DNA from: Lentinus brumalis
Taxonomy: Eukaryota; Basidiomycota; Agaricomycetes; Polyporales; Polyporaceae
Length of the DNA stretch: 64,000 nucleotides
Direction of reading: 5' to 3'
Assembly: GCA_001792895.1 (NCBI GenBank)
Contig: MARA01000021.1
Span: 558,001-622,000 of the forward strand
Shown: positions 31,747 through 43,585 of the stretch, in pieces
Numbering within the stretch: position 1 is the first letter of the stretch
How the letters are laid out: every line of letters begins with the position of its first letter
Made by a program: the position numbers and the translations under genes
The notes under the pieces: model-generated
What the model was told of the DNA's origin: nothing
Seen by the model: only the letters and a program-made list of their open reading frames with translations
Databases searched by the model: none

Positions 31747-34700
31747 AGCCAAGTTTATGGTTGTGCCTTGGCTGACGAACCAACTGCGAATAATAATCAC
31801 TCACCTTTGAATCTCACAAATGGGAACTCGTTCGGTACTGGATCTTTGCGCCCTGACCTGGTCGGAGGCTCACACAGTGCGCGTGCCCGCAGTGGGGCTG
31901 AGGAGGACCAGGACAGGTTTGGTGGCACGCAGGGGGAGGAACTCGGGGACACGACGACGAGGTCGACAGAGCAGCAACCTTTGGAAGCCGATGGTGGAGC
32001 TGGTGAAGCCTCCGACAGTGAGGAGAGGCACGGAGCTGAGCCACGCCCTAAAAAGAGAAGAGGTGAGCGAAACGAACGGAAAGCTGCGATACAAATCGCG
32101 TCTCTGAACATTAACGGTTTCGGAAATATGATACGAGACCACCCGGACAATAAGTGGGGCAGAATCTACCGACTGATGACAGAGCATCGAATCGGTGTTC
32201 TCCTCCTCCAGGAGACGCACTTGACGAGAGAGAGAGTGGCTGCGATACATCAGATGTTCGCACACAAAATCCGAATCCTCTTCTCCGAGCACCCAGAGGC
32301 TCCAACGCAACGCGAGGGTGTGGCCTTTGTACTCAACTCCAGATACCTCAACTGGTCGGGGGCGGAGGCACGGGTGATAAGCCCAGGAAGAGCGATCCAG
32401 CTTGCCCTGCCATGCAAGGGAGGAGACACAAAGCAGCTGCTTTGCGTATACGCTCCGACGTCTGAGGGCGTTGCGGAAAGAACGCGCTTTTTCCAAGAGC
32501 TCTGCAAATACTATGAGACAAATTCAGAGTGCCCGAAGCCGCATATGATGGCAGGGGACTTTAATAACGTCGAAGACGCACTTGACAGACTGCCGGTGGG
32601 TGACGGCCCAGACCAATCAATCCTCGCCCTGGACGACCTTAAAATGAGCCTGGGATTAATGGTGGCAGACGGATGGAGAACGACCTACCCTACTACAAGA
32701 GAATACACCTTTCAGAGAGGCGTGGGGTCAGGAGCAGTCTTCTCGCGCCTTGATAGATTCTACGTATCCCCGGAGATCTTCGACGGTGCCAGAGAGTGGA
32801 GGATCTGTGAAGCGGGCGTGAAAACGGATCATAGCTTGATCATGGTCCAACTAACCCCTGAAAACGCACCTATAATAGGCCAAGGCCGCCCAGTCTTCCC
32901 CTTACTGCTGCTGAAAGACAAGAAGCTGACAAGGACGATCAAAAAACGAGGGATCGAAGCCTTGAAGGAACTCACACAGATCGAAACCAATGAGGGGAGA
33001 TCCGACAAATCGAACCCTCAGAGAATTCTGCAAAGCTTCAAGAAGGCGGTGATGAAACTGGCCAGAGCGAGGGAGAAGGAGGTGGTTCCCAAGCTACTTG
33101 CGGACATCAGAGACAGAGAAAAAGCCTTGAGGCAGGTAAAGCAAGACAGGATCTTATCGGAGCAAGACAGGATGGCGGAAGCCACCGCACTCACAAATCA
33201 AATACGTCAACTGAGACTGAGACGCTACAAACAGCAGCAACAGAGATCGCGTGCGACGCACCGGTTGTATGGGGACCGCCCGACTAAATACTGGTCTAAA
33301 CTCCATAAAGAATGCGCCCCGCGCGACATAATAAACGCTTTTGAGAGAGAAGGAACTAGAGGCATAGCGGGCGAAAAGATCTATGAGACAGATTCAATCA
33401 AGATGGCGGATATGGCAAGAACTCACCACATGAACGTTCAACGAGACGAAACCGGCTGTAGAGATGCGGAAGAAAGAGAAAGGGACATCCGCACTGCCCT
33501 CGACTCGCTAGATGCAAAGGTCAATAGGGCACAAGCTGTGCGTCTTGGAGAGAGAATAACCTACGAGGAATGCCTCCTTTCCCTTCGACTCGCAAAGAAC
33601 GGGACATCTCCGGGGCTCGACGGCATACCTTTCGAATTTTGGAAGGCCTTGCACGCAAGGCATATCGAAGACCGCCGCTTCGCGGAGCGCGATGATTTTG
33701 ATGTCATGAGGCTTCTCCTGGCGGCCTTTGAAGACATCCGAAACTACGGCGTTGATTCTACGACTTCACTAGCGCATGGGTGGATTGCACCTATATACAA
33801 AGAGAAGGGTGAACGGTCAAAAGTCGTGAACTATAGGCCAATCACACTACTAAACACTGACTATAAGCTGCTTAGCAAGATGCTAGCCGTACGACTGGCC
33901 GAGGTCGCGCCTAGGATTGTCCACAAGGCGCAGGCGGGCTTCGTCCCTGGGAGGAGGATACACAATCATACGCAGTTGGCACGTATGATGATGGCGTGGA
34001 CAGAGGTAAACGAGGCTGATGGGGCAATTGTCGCGTTAGACCAGGAAAAAGCTTATGACAAGATTGCTCATGACTACCTGTGGAGGGTACTGGAGAAGTA
34101 CGGAATCCCGAGCACCTTTATTGATCTGATTAAATCCCTTTACACGAACGCAGTGACATCAATAATGATAAACGGCGTGCTGAGCAAAACGTACCGAATC
34201 TTTAGAGGTGTCCGGCAAGGCGACCCGCTCTCATGCCTCCTCTTTGACTTGGCAATTGAGCCCCTGTCTGCAATGATACGAAAGTCAGAACTCGAAGGGT
34301 ACAACGTCCCGCGGTGCAACGAGACGTTGAAGGCCGTACTCTTCGCTGATGATACGACGGTTTACCTTTCCCGTCATGACGACTTCAAGGTTTTACAGGC
34401 CATCCTAGACACATGGTGCTCTGCAGCGAAAGCACGCTTCAACATTAGTAAGACGGAGATCATTCCTATGGGAAGCGAAACTTTCCGCAAGGAAATGGCG
34501 ACGACGTACCTTGCAACGGGAGGCTGGCAAAATTATCCAAGAAATGTGCATGTAGCGCAGGAGGGTGAAGCTGTAAGGATCCTGGGAGCCTTTTTTGGCA
34601 ACGGACTCAGCCAAGTGGACATATGGACGGTGGTACTCACGAAGATCGTAGCAATGAGAAAGCCTCTAATGGAGGTGATCGCCCGATGGACGGCCGGGCA

Positions 34701-36950
34701 CGCGACGATCCAAGGCAAGAAGCATATTGTGCAGATGATTGTCGGCGGGATGACACAATATCTGACCACGGTGCAGCGCATGCCCGATATTATCCTGCAG
34801 CGCCTCAACAAGATTATAAGAACCTTCCTGTGGAAAGATCGGCACACCCCCCAGTGGCGCTCAATCACCTCTATCTTCCGGTATCAAAAGGCGGTCTAGG
34901 AATGCTAGACCTCAAATCACGGAACGAGGCCATCGACGTGATGTGGCTTAAGGCTTACCTGGGTTTCGGCGAAGATAGGCCGACGTGGGCCTTTATAGCG
35001 GACGACCTCCTAGCAAACCACGTCCCCAAAGACTGTAAGCCGAGACAGCCAGAAGTCAGAATCAATCCGTTCCTTCAGAAATGGAAACCCAAGGCGAGGG
35101 GCTTACCGGACGAACTGTCGAGCATGATAAAGGCGGCAAAGAAGTACGGCCTCCGTGCGGAAGGGCTTGCTTTCTCTAAAGACATCCTCCGGGCGATGCC
35201 CATGTGGGATCATGTCTATGCGGATAGAATCAGACTGGGTCGTCTGACAGTACCCTCAAGGCTCCTAGCATGCTTGATACACGAGCACAAAGCGAGATCA
35301 GTAGGCGATTTCATGGACCTAGCACAGGCCATAGAGGGATCGACGCACCATCCGCGAGCTACGTGTCAATGCGACGGTTGTGCCCGTATAAGACTCAGGG
35401 TGAAATGTGTCAACCCACACCTATGTGCGACAAGAGCAAAGGAAATGATTAGCACCCTGCCGGATAAATGGAACCCGCACGTCAGCCAGCCCGAAGACTA
35501 CGAAGAGGAGACTATGGATATGATCAGGCGTGAAAACCTTGAGGAGGATCTGATCGCCTTTGATAGACGCATTACGACGCGGGGCGATATCAGCCAGATT
35601 CTGAGGATCTTTACGGAACCTGGTGAAGTAACAAATGAGCTACCGCAAACCGAAGTACAGGAAATCGGACAGACGTTAGTGATCGCCACGGATGGCTCAT
35701 GCATAAACAACGGAGAGCTATCGGCGCGGGCTGGGCTGGGCGTCTTTGTCGAAAGCGACCCGAGCTTGAACAGGAGCAACCGTCTCCCGGACTCGGTTGA
35801 ACAATCAAATCAAACTGGGGAAATAGCAGCGACGCTCTGCGCGGTAACGATAGCTGATGAGCGCACGCGAGTGCTTCAAGAGACGGACTCTATGACAACC
35901 ATGAACTCCCTGACAAGATGGAAGAAGCAACACGAAGACTCCGGCTACATTTTCCAGAAAAATGCAGTACTCACCCGAGCAACCATAGCGCAGCTACGCA
36001 GGAGGAAGGCGCATACCCTCTTCAGATGGGTCAAAGGTCATAGCGGCCACCACAGAAACGAGGAGGCGGACAAGCTGGCGGCCATTGGCGCAGCAAAGCC
36101 AGTAGGAGACCCCATTGACCTGACGATACCGCCGACGCTGCGAGTTTCAGGCGCAAAGTTGAGTGTTATGACGCAGAAAATGGCTTACAGGGCTATCCGA
36201 AACTTGAAAGACAAGCACGTCGACGAAAGGCCTAGAATGGAGGCGAACCTGAACAGAATCACGAGCGGTATTCAAGGGGCCTTTGGTATCCAGCTGAGTG
36301 AGGAAACTGTCTGGAAATCGCTAAGAGCGAAACATGTAACGCGCGCGACATCGCAATTCCTGTGGATGGCGGTGCACGATGGTTTCATGATCGGCACGCA
36401 TTGGCTGCGGACGAACATGCCGGCTGATCTCCAGGAAAGAGCGACATGTACGCGATGCGGGGAGTGCGAGACGATGACGCACATAACCATGGAATGCGAT
36501 GCCGTAGGTCAGGAAATAGTATGGCAATTACTGAAGAAGCTATGGCTTCTTACCGGAGCGCGATGGCACAAGCCATGCTGGGGATCTACCTTCGGGGCTG
36601 CCTGTGCGGTCTTCAAGACTAGCGAGGGCGCAAGAAGGACAGCGCTGGAAAATCTATGGACAATACTCAGCACTGAGGCGCTGCATCTGGTATGGAAACT
36701 TCGCTGTGAAAGAGTAATTCAGAACGAAGGCGAGGAGTTCACGGAAATCGAAGTAACCAACAGATTCTATGCAACGATCAATACTAGACTTGACCTTGAC
36801 CGCCGAACGGCGGCGATGGCTATGGGGAAAAGGTCACTGAAGCCAAGGGATGTCGAAAGGATCTGGTCGCCAATATTAGAGAATAGTGTCAATTTACCCC
36901 CAAACTGGGTAGTTAATTACGGGGTTTTAGTGGGTATTAGTCATGGGTGA
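31747..36950 (+). pseudogene. LINE ORF2: endonuclease, reverse transcriptase, RNase H (one frameshift)
   Basis: The frame opens at 31747 and runs to a TAG at 34897-34899; a second frame continues from about 34850 to 36950. Part 1: AP endonuclease motifs SLNINGF (near 32100), QETH, GDFNNVED, SRLDRFYVS and DHS; then reverse transcriptase motifs NYRPITLLN, AGFVPGRR, ALDQEKAYD, GVRQGDPLS and FADDTTVY. Part 2: KGGLGMLDLKSRNEAI, an RNase H domain (IATDGSC near 35690, TGEIAA, WVKGHSGHHRNEEAD) and a Cys/His zinc segment CTRCGECETMTHITMEC. The switch point is a run of six C at 34847-34852. There is no in-frame ATG upstream of the endonuclease motifs, so the start is also lost or non-standard. Nick-and-prime retrotransposition is the known mechanism of this class; this copy cannot make full-length ORF2. 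Confidence 0.92.
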
Positions 36951-37204
36951 TGAGGAGGGGCGACAGCCTGCGGGTCGCCCCTCCCCATCTCTCATAACTG
37001 GAGTCCCACACACCGTGCGTAAATGCATTTCCTCGTGGTGGTCACAATCTTATTTATAGTGGTATATCCAAGGCTCACGGCCTGGGATAGACTGCTTCGC
37101 GCGTCTGGCTGGTAATCACTAGTCATAAGCTGCACGATAAGCCCTTATGGGGACGAATGCGGCTAAGGACTTATGCGCTCCACCAAAAAAAAAAAAAAAA
37201 AAAA
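36951..37204 (+). other. LINE 3' UTR and poly(A) tail
   Basis: About 230 bp of non-coding sequence after the ORF2 stop, then 20 consecutive A (37185-37204) directly followed by the right target-site-duplication copy. Confidence 0.85.
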
Positions 37205-37217
37205 GAGAGAGACGCTG
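37205..37217. repeat. Candidate target-site duplication, right copy
   Basis: Exact 13-bp match to 24983-24995, directly after the A tail. Confidence 0.6.
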
Positions 37218-38457
37218 AGCGCCTGGACGCAGAAGCAGCCGTCTCCGGGGTCCACGTCAACTAGAAATTGCATCGAATAGTAAGTAAGCGTACTTATCTC
37301 CCTTTCTTCTTCTGTTCGATCTTCGACGACTCCTCCGAGTCGACACGACAATTGCACGCCGCCCGCCGGTCACCGACTCGGAGAGTTGAACGACCCATAA
37401 GCCACGCGAGCAGCGAGCGATTCGCGCGCTCCGACTCGGAGCCGGAGTTCGAAGAGCAAGCTTCGAAGTTCCTGCGGATGCTACATACTGCTGCTACTGG
37501 CAATAGTGCTGCCTTCGCAACTTCTGGCCACAGCGCCGATGGCTCACCTCTGCAAGCGACAAGCCGCGCCGACCCGTTGGAGTTGGCGTTCACACACCCG
37601 TCCCTGATATCGTCGCGGCGTCGGGGTGATGGGTGCTGCGCGTGTTTGACTGCCAGTGACTGCCCGACCCGAGGCCGTCGGAGCCCGGCGCTGGAACAGC
37701 ATCCGAATTGCGCATGCCATGTCAATGGTCATGGAAGCAGAAGGGTCAACCATCGGGATATTGATGAAAGCGAATGAGAGGGCTACATATCACGGCGAGC
37801 TACGGTCAGAACAGTCTTCTCAAGTTGTCCAGCTTCTCTGGGCCTGACCGCGGAGATGCTTCTCCTGCGGGCGGACGCGGTTTAACCGGGGGCTTACTCG
37901 GGCTGTCAACTGTGCTTGTTCCCTGTGTCGGTGGGAGATGCACCGTGGGCGTCGACGAACGAACCGCTTGAATTTGACATCTCGTGGAGAGGCAACGCCG
38001 TTAACGTAACATGGCATAGTGCACATGGGCCTTCGGCTTAAGCTTGTGTCAAAATGTCCGCCGGTTATGTCGTCAACCTATCATGAGATGAGACGATGAG
38101 GCTGGACAGATGCATAACAGAAGGGTAGAATCAGAGAGAAGTACGCTGCTCACACGTCGCAGATTGAGATGATCATGATGGAGTCAAGTCAAGTCACCGG
38201 GCGTCGCGCCGCAGACGAATTCGGAGAGATATGTAGATTGGACGCGGCCATAAGCGCGTCGCGGATACTTCATCATAAACCCAAAAATACAAATGTACAC
38301 GCAAGAGATCTATAGAACAAGCTGGGGCAAGCCGGGCTTTGTGTGTGCAACGAGAGCGAGTGTTGCAACGATAGCAAGGGACGGGATACAGAGAACTTCG
38401 AGAAAGGAAGAGACCGAGGCAATAAAATAAGTAAGAGGTTGAAGGAGAGAGTCAAGA
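37218..38457. other. Unresolved region 3' of the UbiA gene
   Basis: Plus-strand frame 37268-37777 (Ser/Arg-rich, with SDSEPEFEEQASKFLRML) and overlapping minus-strand frames are open, but none has a recognised family or clean splice structure. The part near 38273-38457 is probably the 3' UTR of the UbiA gene. Confidence 0.35.
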
Positions 38458-39548
38458 TCAGGCATAGTAGATGCGATAGTACGCAGGCAAAGAATGCGCG
38501 GCAGACAACCAGAGCTGGAATTCGAGCCAAGCCGTCAGCTCACAGCTCTGCGGAAGGAGGAGGAAAGAGGGACGCACGTTGTACCAGTAGAACGCGACCT
38601 GGTACTCATGGACGGACTTGCCCACGACATACTGAGCCCCAACAAAGAGGCCAAGCACGACAAAGGTAGCACACGTCGCGATGTCGAGCCCCCAGACGAC
38701 CGAGAGCCCGACGGACCACAGGAGCAGGGGCACGATGACCGTGAACCGCGACAGCGCGCCGAACACGATGGGAATCGTCTGACGGCCAATCGCGCGATCG
38801 CCGTCGACGTCCTTGAAGTCCTGCGAGTGGATCGTCGTGAAGAAGATACCAGTGCTCGCGGCGATCGACCACAGTGCCACGCCGTCCAACGTCGTCGGGT
38901 CACGACCTGTTCGACAAGCCAAAGCAATGATAGTCAGTCGACTGTCATGGTGTTCCGCAGCCAACGACGGGAGGCGATGTACGCACCGGCAACGAGTGTG
39001 GCCCCGGTCTCGAAGGCGCAGAACCCAAGCGCGTTCACGAGGTTCCTGATGGCCCAGTGCATGCGGTGAGCGCCGAGCTCATCATAGATCACGGTGAGCG
39101 CGATGAGGGCCATGCTCGCGTAGAGCGTCTCAATGCTGTACAGCGCGGAGTAGGCCCAGCATATGGGTACGAGGAGCCAGCGGAAGACGAGTGCCTGCTG
39201 GAGCGTGATGCGCTTCGCGGGGAGCGGCCGGTCGCGCTTGTTCATCTCGTCCTCGTCCGGGTCCATGGTCTGGTTCGAGACGTCGAACTGCAGGACGTGC
39301 AGCCAGACCCAGAAGACGACGTGCACCAGACGCGAGATGTCGCTTAGGGGAGCCGACGCCGCGGCAAGCGAGCTCTGTGAGAGCGGAAAGTCGAAGTCAG
39401 CGTGAGATTCAAGGGACAGCACCAGGGAGTCGGGACGTACGACTGGAACAACTGTCGTCTTCATGTCCGACTTCGTGAAGAGAAAGCAGGTGTGGAGGAA
39501 GTACGGAACCTTGGCAAGGAGCCGTGCGGACTGGCGAAGGAGCGACAT
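38458..39548 (-). CDS. UbiA-family prenyltransferase
   Basis: Integral membrane enzyme that transfers a prenyl chain to an acceptor (aromatic or terpenoid-type) and needs Mg2+. ATG at 39548; exon 2 begins at 38906 after an 80-nt intron (38907-38986). Both Asp-rich motifs are present: NQTMDPDEDEMNKRDRPLP (NxxxDxxxDxxNKxxRP-like) and DFKDVDGDRAIGRQT (DxxDxxGD). Hydrophobic helices alternate throughout (LVFRWLLVPICWAYSAL, VIVPLLLWSVGLSVVWGL). A 66-nt GTACGT...CACAG segment in exon 1, just before SSLAAASAPLSD, is in frame but interrupts the family pattern and is probably a second intron. Stop at 38460-38458. Likely functional. It lies on the same strand as the P450 and NRPS-like relic, 14 kb away across the LINE. 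Confidence 0.88.
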
Positions 39549-42500
39549 AGTGTTGTGCGAGCCAGATGGTCAAGAAGAAATCGGGAATAGGAAGGAGAAG
39601 ACAGAGAGGACCTGGTCCGTACGGACTGGGCGATGGCAGCGCTGGGCGGGCACGAGAACCAGTCGGAGAGGCAAGCGAGCACTTACTTATAGTGCATGGA
39701 CAGGATGCGTGCCCACAGCTGCCCGCACCCTTGCCACACCCTGAGGTCCCCACGGCCGCCCACCGCGAACGCATCATCATGATGGTGAGCAGGGCTTCAG
39801 AACACATATTGATCTTCTCTCAAATTATCCCAATCGGACCGCCTTTCGCTCGCTGCGCGTACCCTCGGGTGGAGTGTGCACTGTGCAGAACCGACCGACC
39901 AGTGCGTCCGGTGGATCTGACTTCGAGATGCCGCTCGACGCCGAGCCTAAAGAATCAGATCAGATTCGAAACGGACAGTGCCCGCAGGCCTCCGGAGTCC
40001 GCACAGTCAATATGTAGAGTACTCGGGTACTCGTGGGCCATGTATGGCATACTTATGTCATACAGAGATCTCACCGCTCAAGAGTGGGCGTGCGGTAATC
40101 ACGAAAGCACGCGGACTAAGTATCAGACCCCGGAGAAAGTATGGGAGATGGCTCCGCTCGCGAGCGGGAGAATATGTACTCGAAGGCTGCCCGTAGTCAA
40201 AGTGACGCGTATTGTGTCCTGAAGACCCCCTCAGGGCGACCACAGAGCACAGCAGGCGTGAAAGAGGACCGACAGAGTGGGAAGAACGTACCAGTAACCG
40301 ATGGCTGTCCGTATGATCGGAGTGAACGCACGACGCGCCTGATGAATCTGCAAAGCGGACCGGTGCGATTACGCCGGTCCACGGTTTCTAAGTTCAACTC
40401 ATAGCCGTCCTGGGCGTCCATCGAGGTACTGGTAGGGGATACAGAGGCCACGACGCCACGTCCAGCGCGCCCTCGTGATCCGGGTGGTCGGGAGCACGAT
40501 GACCCTCAGGCTGAGGTGCACGACGCAGGTCACTGGCATTGACAGAGGAGTGCATCAGAGCTTCTGATTTCATCATGAGCCCACAGAAAAAAAGGACTTA
40601 CAGGTGGAGGTCATAAGCAGAGACAGACCACAGGCCTACAGCACAGACTTTGCGACGGAGAGCTCGAAATGACGTCGTGCAGAGTTCTGCATGTTTCATC
40701 TTGGCGGTACTAGAGGTGGACCGCTCTACCGTCTGATACTGCCGGTGTCAACCCTTGGACGACTCCGAGCCACAGCGATGTTCGTAGATCCGTTCGCAAC
40801 AAAGTTCATCATAGAATTGGCAGCATGAACTGTAGAAGACGTTGTCCGGAGTTCGCCTGTAGACCTTGAATCAGCAAGGGGTGGCATGGTGGTGGTCCTG
40901 GTCCTGGGCCTGAGTCTCGGGAGTCGGTCGGAGTCCGGAGTCGGAGCTGATCGGTGTTCGCAGATGTGACACGCTACGGCGTCACGTCTTCCCAATCTGG
41001 AGGCGTTACTCCCGCCACCGCGCTCCGTACCTTGTGTCCTGCCCTGTGTCCTGCCCCCACCGAGTCCCAGTTCAAGCTTGGGAACAACGCGTTGCACCGT
41101 TGTAATGCCGCTGTTATAAGACTGGGGATATAACGAGATCAAGACTCTCAATACTCAATCTCGTAGTTCGTTGTTCCGTGATCATCGCTGAGCTGGCATT
41201 TAAGTACTGATAAGCCACATACTTATCATGTTCCCGCCCAAAGCGACGATGGAGCTTCTATCTCTTGCGCCCCGGGAGAAGGCTCAGAACTTGCGCTCAT
41301 GCGAGAGAAGCAGTTTCAGCGTCGCAACCCACGATCCGACAAGTTGTATGTATGTCGCGGCGCGTATTAGAAGCGTCTTGCACGTCCAAGCGGCAATCTA
41401 TCATCGCAAAACCTCCATCTTCCTTCGTCGGCACTATCGGGTTCACGGGTACTTCTCTGCTTCTGACTGCACCTTCTTTGCTTCTCTGATGCCATGCTGC
41501 GCCCAGGTCTTTCGCGGAGATCCCCTGTGAGCTTCGCAACATGACCACATGGATCCCCCCCTGGTCCGGGTTGCACTCTTATCCACCGCCCCCCCCACCC
41601 GGTCTACATACAGTCAGGAATTCAATTTTCTATTCTCAGCACCCTGTAGCTGTCAGCTCAAGCCGCATATTCTCCTATTGCACCCAATCGTGATGATGCC
41701 CTGCAAAACGTTCGCGACTTGAAGAACCGGTGAGTACGACTCCCCGTTCGCAGTGTATTTACATTATCAGAACTATGAAGGTTGCTGATCATAGGCTCGT
41801 CATCCCATATGCAATGAAGACAACGATATCTGGGTCGTCGGACTCAGGGTCGGCCGCTGTACCCCCGTCAGTCGACGTTTCCAAAGTCTCGGAAGGTTTG
41901 GGCCTCGTAGCAGGCACCTACGTCTCGACCGCCGACTTCGCGAACATTCCGGAGGTCGACACTCGCCTCGCCCTGGCTGGCCGCCCGCCCGAAACCGGCC
42001 CCATCCAACTGACAGCTTGCGATAAGTAACGAGAGGAAGGTCCTCAATCTCAAGACGTTCCTGGCGATGCCGTTCCCGGCTGAGTCTCATGTCCAGTTCG
42101 ACATGAATCACATGACCTTCCTTCTACTTACTCTGTCCGATGGTGCAAGGAAGGAAGGATGAGCTAGCGATTGTCGGAGATGTGCTCAGTATGTGTGCTG
42201 GCGCTCCCACCCGGTCTCCTCGATTCACTGATTCGGGTTCCAGAGCCCGGTGGTATTATCTTCTTGGACGATGCTGACCCGATTATCTACACGGTGCAGT
42301 CTCCTCCGCCGCCAGAAGATGCGCCCACCCACGACGTCGCGGCCTCTCTCACCGCCATGGTTGGCTTGGCAAGGCGAATCGCATCTACCTCGCATACGCC
42401 CAAGGGAACACGCTCGTTGTAGAGTGCATATCTGCGCACACTGCGGCGCTCATAACGAGCCCTGACGACCCCTGTCAGCTTGACATTCCGCATGCCTTCC

Positions 42501-43585
42501 ATGGTCCCCGCCGCAGGATTCACGCTCGTAGAGACCAACAGTGGTTACGCTACATACTGCGGAGAAGCTCTGTTATACGTTTAGAGGCAACGCGGGCGAT
42601 ACCTTGGCCTTTGTGGACTTCTCGGTTGGAATCTTCATCCTCATCTTCAAGCACCTGGCTCCCGCCGTTCTCGCCAAGGGCAAGCTGTAGCACGAAGGTC
42701 ACCTCGGAGCAGCAGACGCAGGCGGTGCTGCAGAGATCAGAGACGACACTCGGGCCGAGGGGCTATGTCTGTCGGCAGATACTTCGTTGCGCAGAAGGCG
42801 CAGATTGAATGCATGTCGCGCATCCCCGTCATCTGTTAGAATTGGGGCGTGTTCGCTGCAACTTTGTATCGTCTTCTACCTTATCTGGCTCACCTTCAAC
42901 TCGCTCACGATGTATCTGTCTAGCAGTGGCATCCCGCGGATCATCGCCGCATCGAGTCTCGAACACCTGTGTTCCAAAGCGGGTATCACTAGCGCCTAAT
43001 GCATTGTCCGGACTTCGGAGATCTAGTTTTGATGATGCCGTCGGTCTGTCGCGCCTTCGCCAATCAAGCAAGATGCAAGTTTGCAGGGCGTTGTGTACTT
43101 ATAGTACGTCTTCTCAAGCTGCCAGAAGCTGCCACCTGTTTGTCAGAGGCTATGATCAGAAACACCCGAGTTCGAGTATTCGTGAGAAGCTGCTGGATAT
43201 GTCCAAGTTCTGCGCCCATGCTGATATGTAATCATCGTGTTTACGCTTTCAGAAGCTCCCATCGCCAATTCCGGTATTTTCAGGCTTGCCTTGGGCTTGT
43301 CTCTTGTCCCTTTGCGACAAGCTCCATCATCCGCGCAACGGCATCTCAAACGTCCGCATGCGCTTCGCCATGCACACGGCCACATGATGCCCTGCCTCCG
43401 AGTCGCGGCAGGGGTGAGACGACAGATGTTTCAATGCAGCTGTGCCTATCTGTCCGTGATTCGCACGCGTGCGCCATTGTCGCTCGAGCTCGTACATATT
43501 AGTGGTCGGCCTCGAGGCATATGTACACCTCTGCTCGGAGGACGGCATCAGGGCGCAGGACACCTTTCCCTTCACGCAAGACGCC
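39549..43585. other. Long region without a confident gene
   Basis: Upstream of UbiA (promoter expected near 39.6 kb) and of DUF6534 copy 3. Open frames at 39566-40222 (plus) and 40726-41151 (minus) are unsupported. 41228-41340 contains a fragment (ELALMREKQFQRRNPRSDK) running into a GTATGT donor; 42240-42540 reads PEPGGIIFLDDADPIIYTVQ in one frame and ANRIYLAYAQGNTLVVEC in the next. Together with the exon pair at 41.7-42.0 kb these may be remains of a multi-exon plus-strand gene. Confidence 0.35.
41795..42029 (+). CDS. Exon of an unrecognised protein
   Basis: Preceded by a 65-nt GTGAGT...CATAG intron (41730-41794) whose removal joins, in phase, an upstream piece reading RDDALQNVRDLKNR. The exon continues through DVSKVSEGLGLVAGTYVST and IPEVDTRLALAGRPPETGP to TAA at 42027-42029, with balanced composition. 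No family recognised; ends upstream unknown. It may be a degenerate gene. Confidence 0.35.

Larger units (their letters stand above)
24996..37204 (+). mobile_element. Non-LTR retrotransposon (LINE), about 12.2 kb, defective
   Basis: A plus-strand LINE with ORF1 (CCHC zinc knuckle), ORF2 (AP-type endonuclease, reverse transcriptase, RNase H, C-terminal zinc motif), a short 3' UTR and a 20-nt A tail (37185-37204), like the fungal Tad-type group. The left limit is set by the candidate target-site duplication at 24983-24995, which would make the element about twice the usual LINE length. If that duplication is chance, the 5' end lies somewhere between 25 and 28.5 kb. About 1.3 kb at the 5' end (24996-26330) has no long frame and would be the 5' UTR/promoter. 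ORF2 and probably ORF1 carry frame breaks, so this copy should be immobile. Confidence 0.85.

Noticed and set aside
39566..40222. 218-codon plus-strand frame upstream of UbiA
   Set aside because: Composition is mixed and Arg/Pro-rich, it overlaps the UbiA promoter region antisense, and nothing in it is recognisable.
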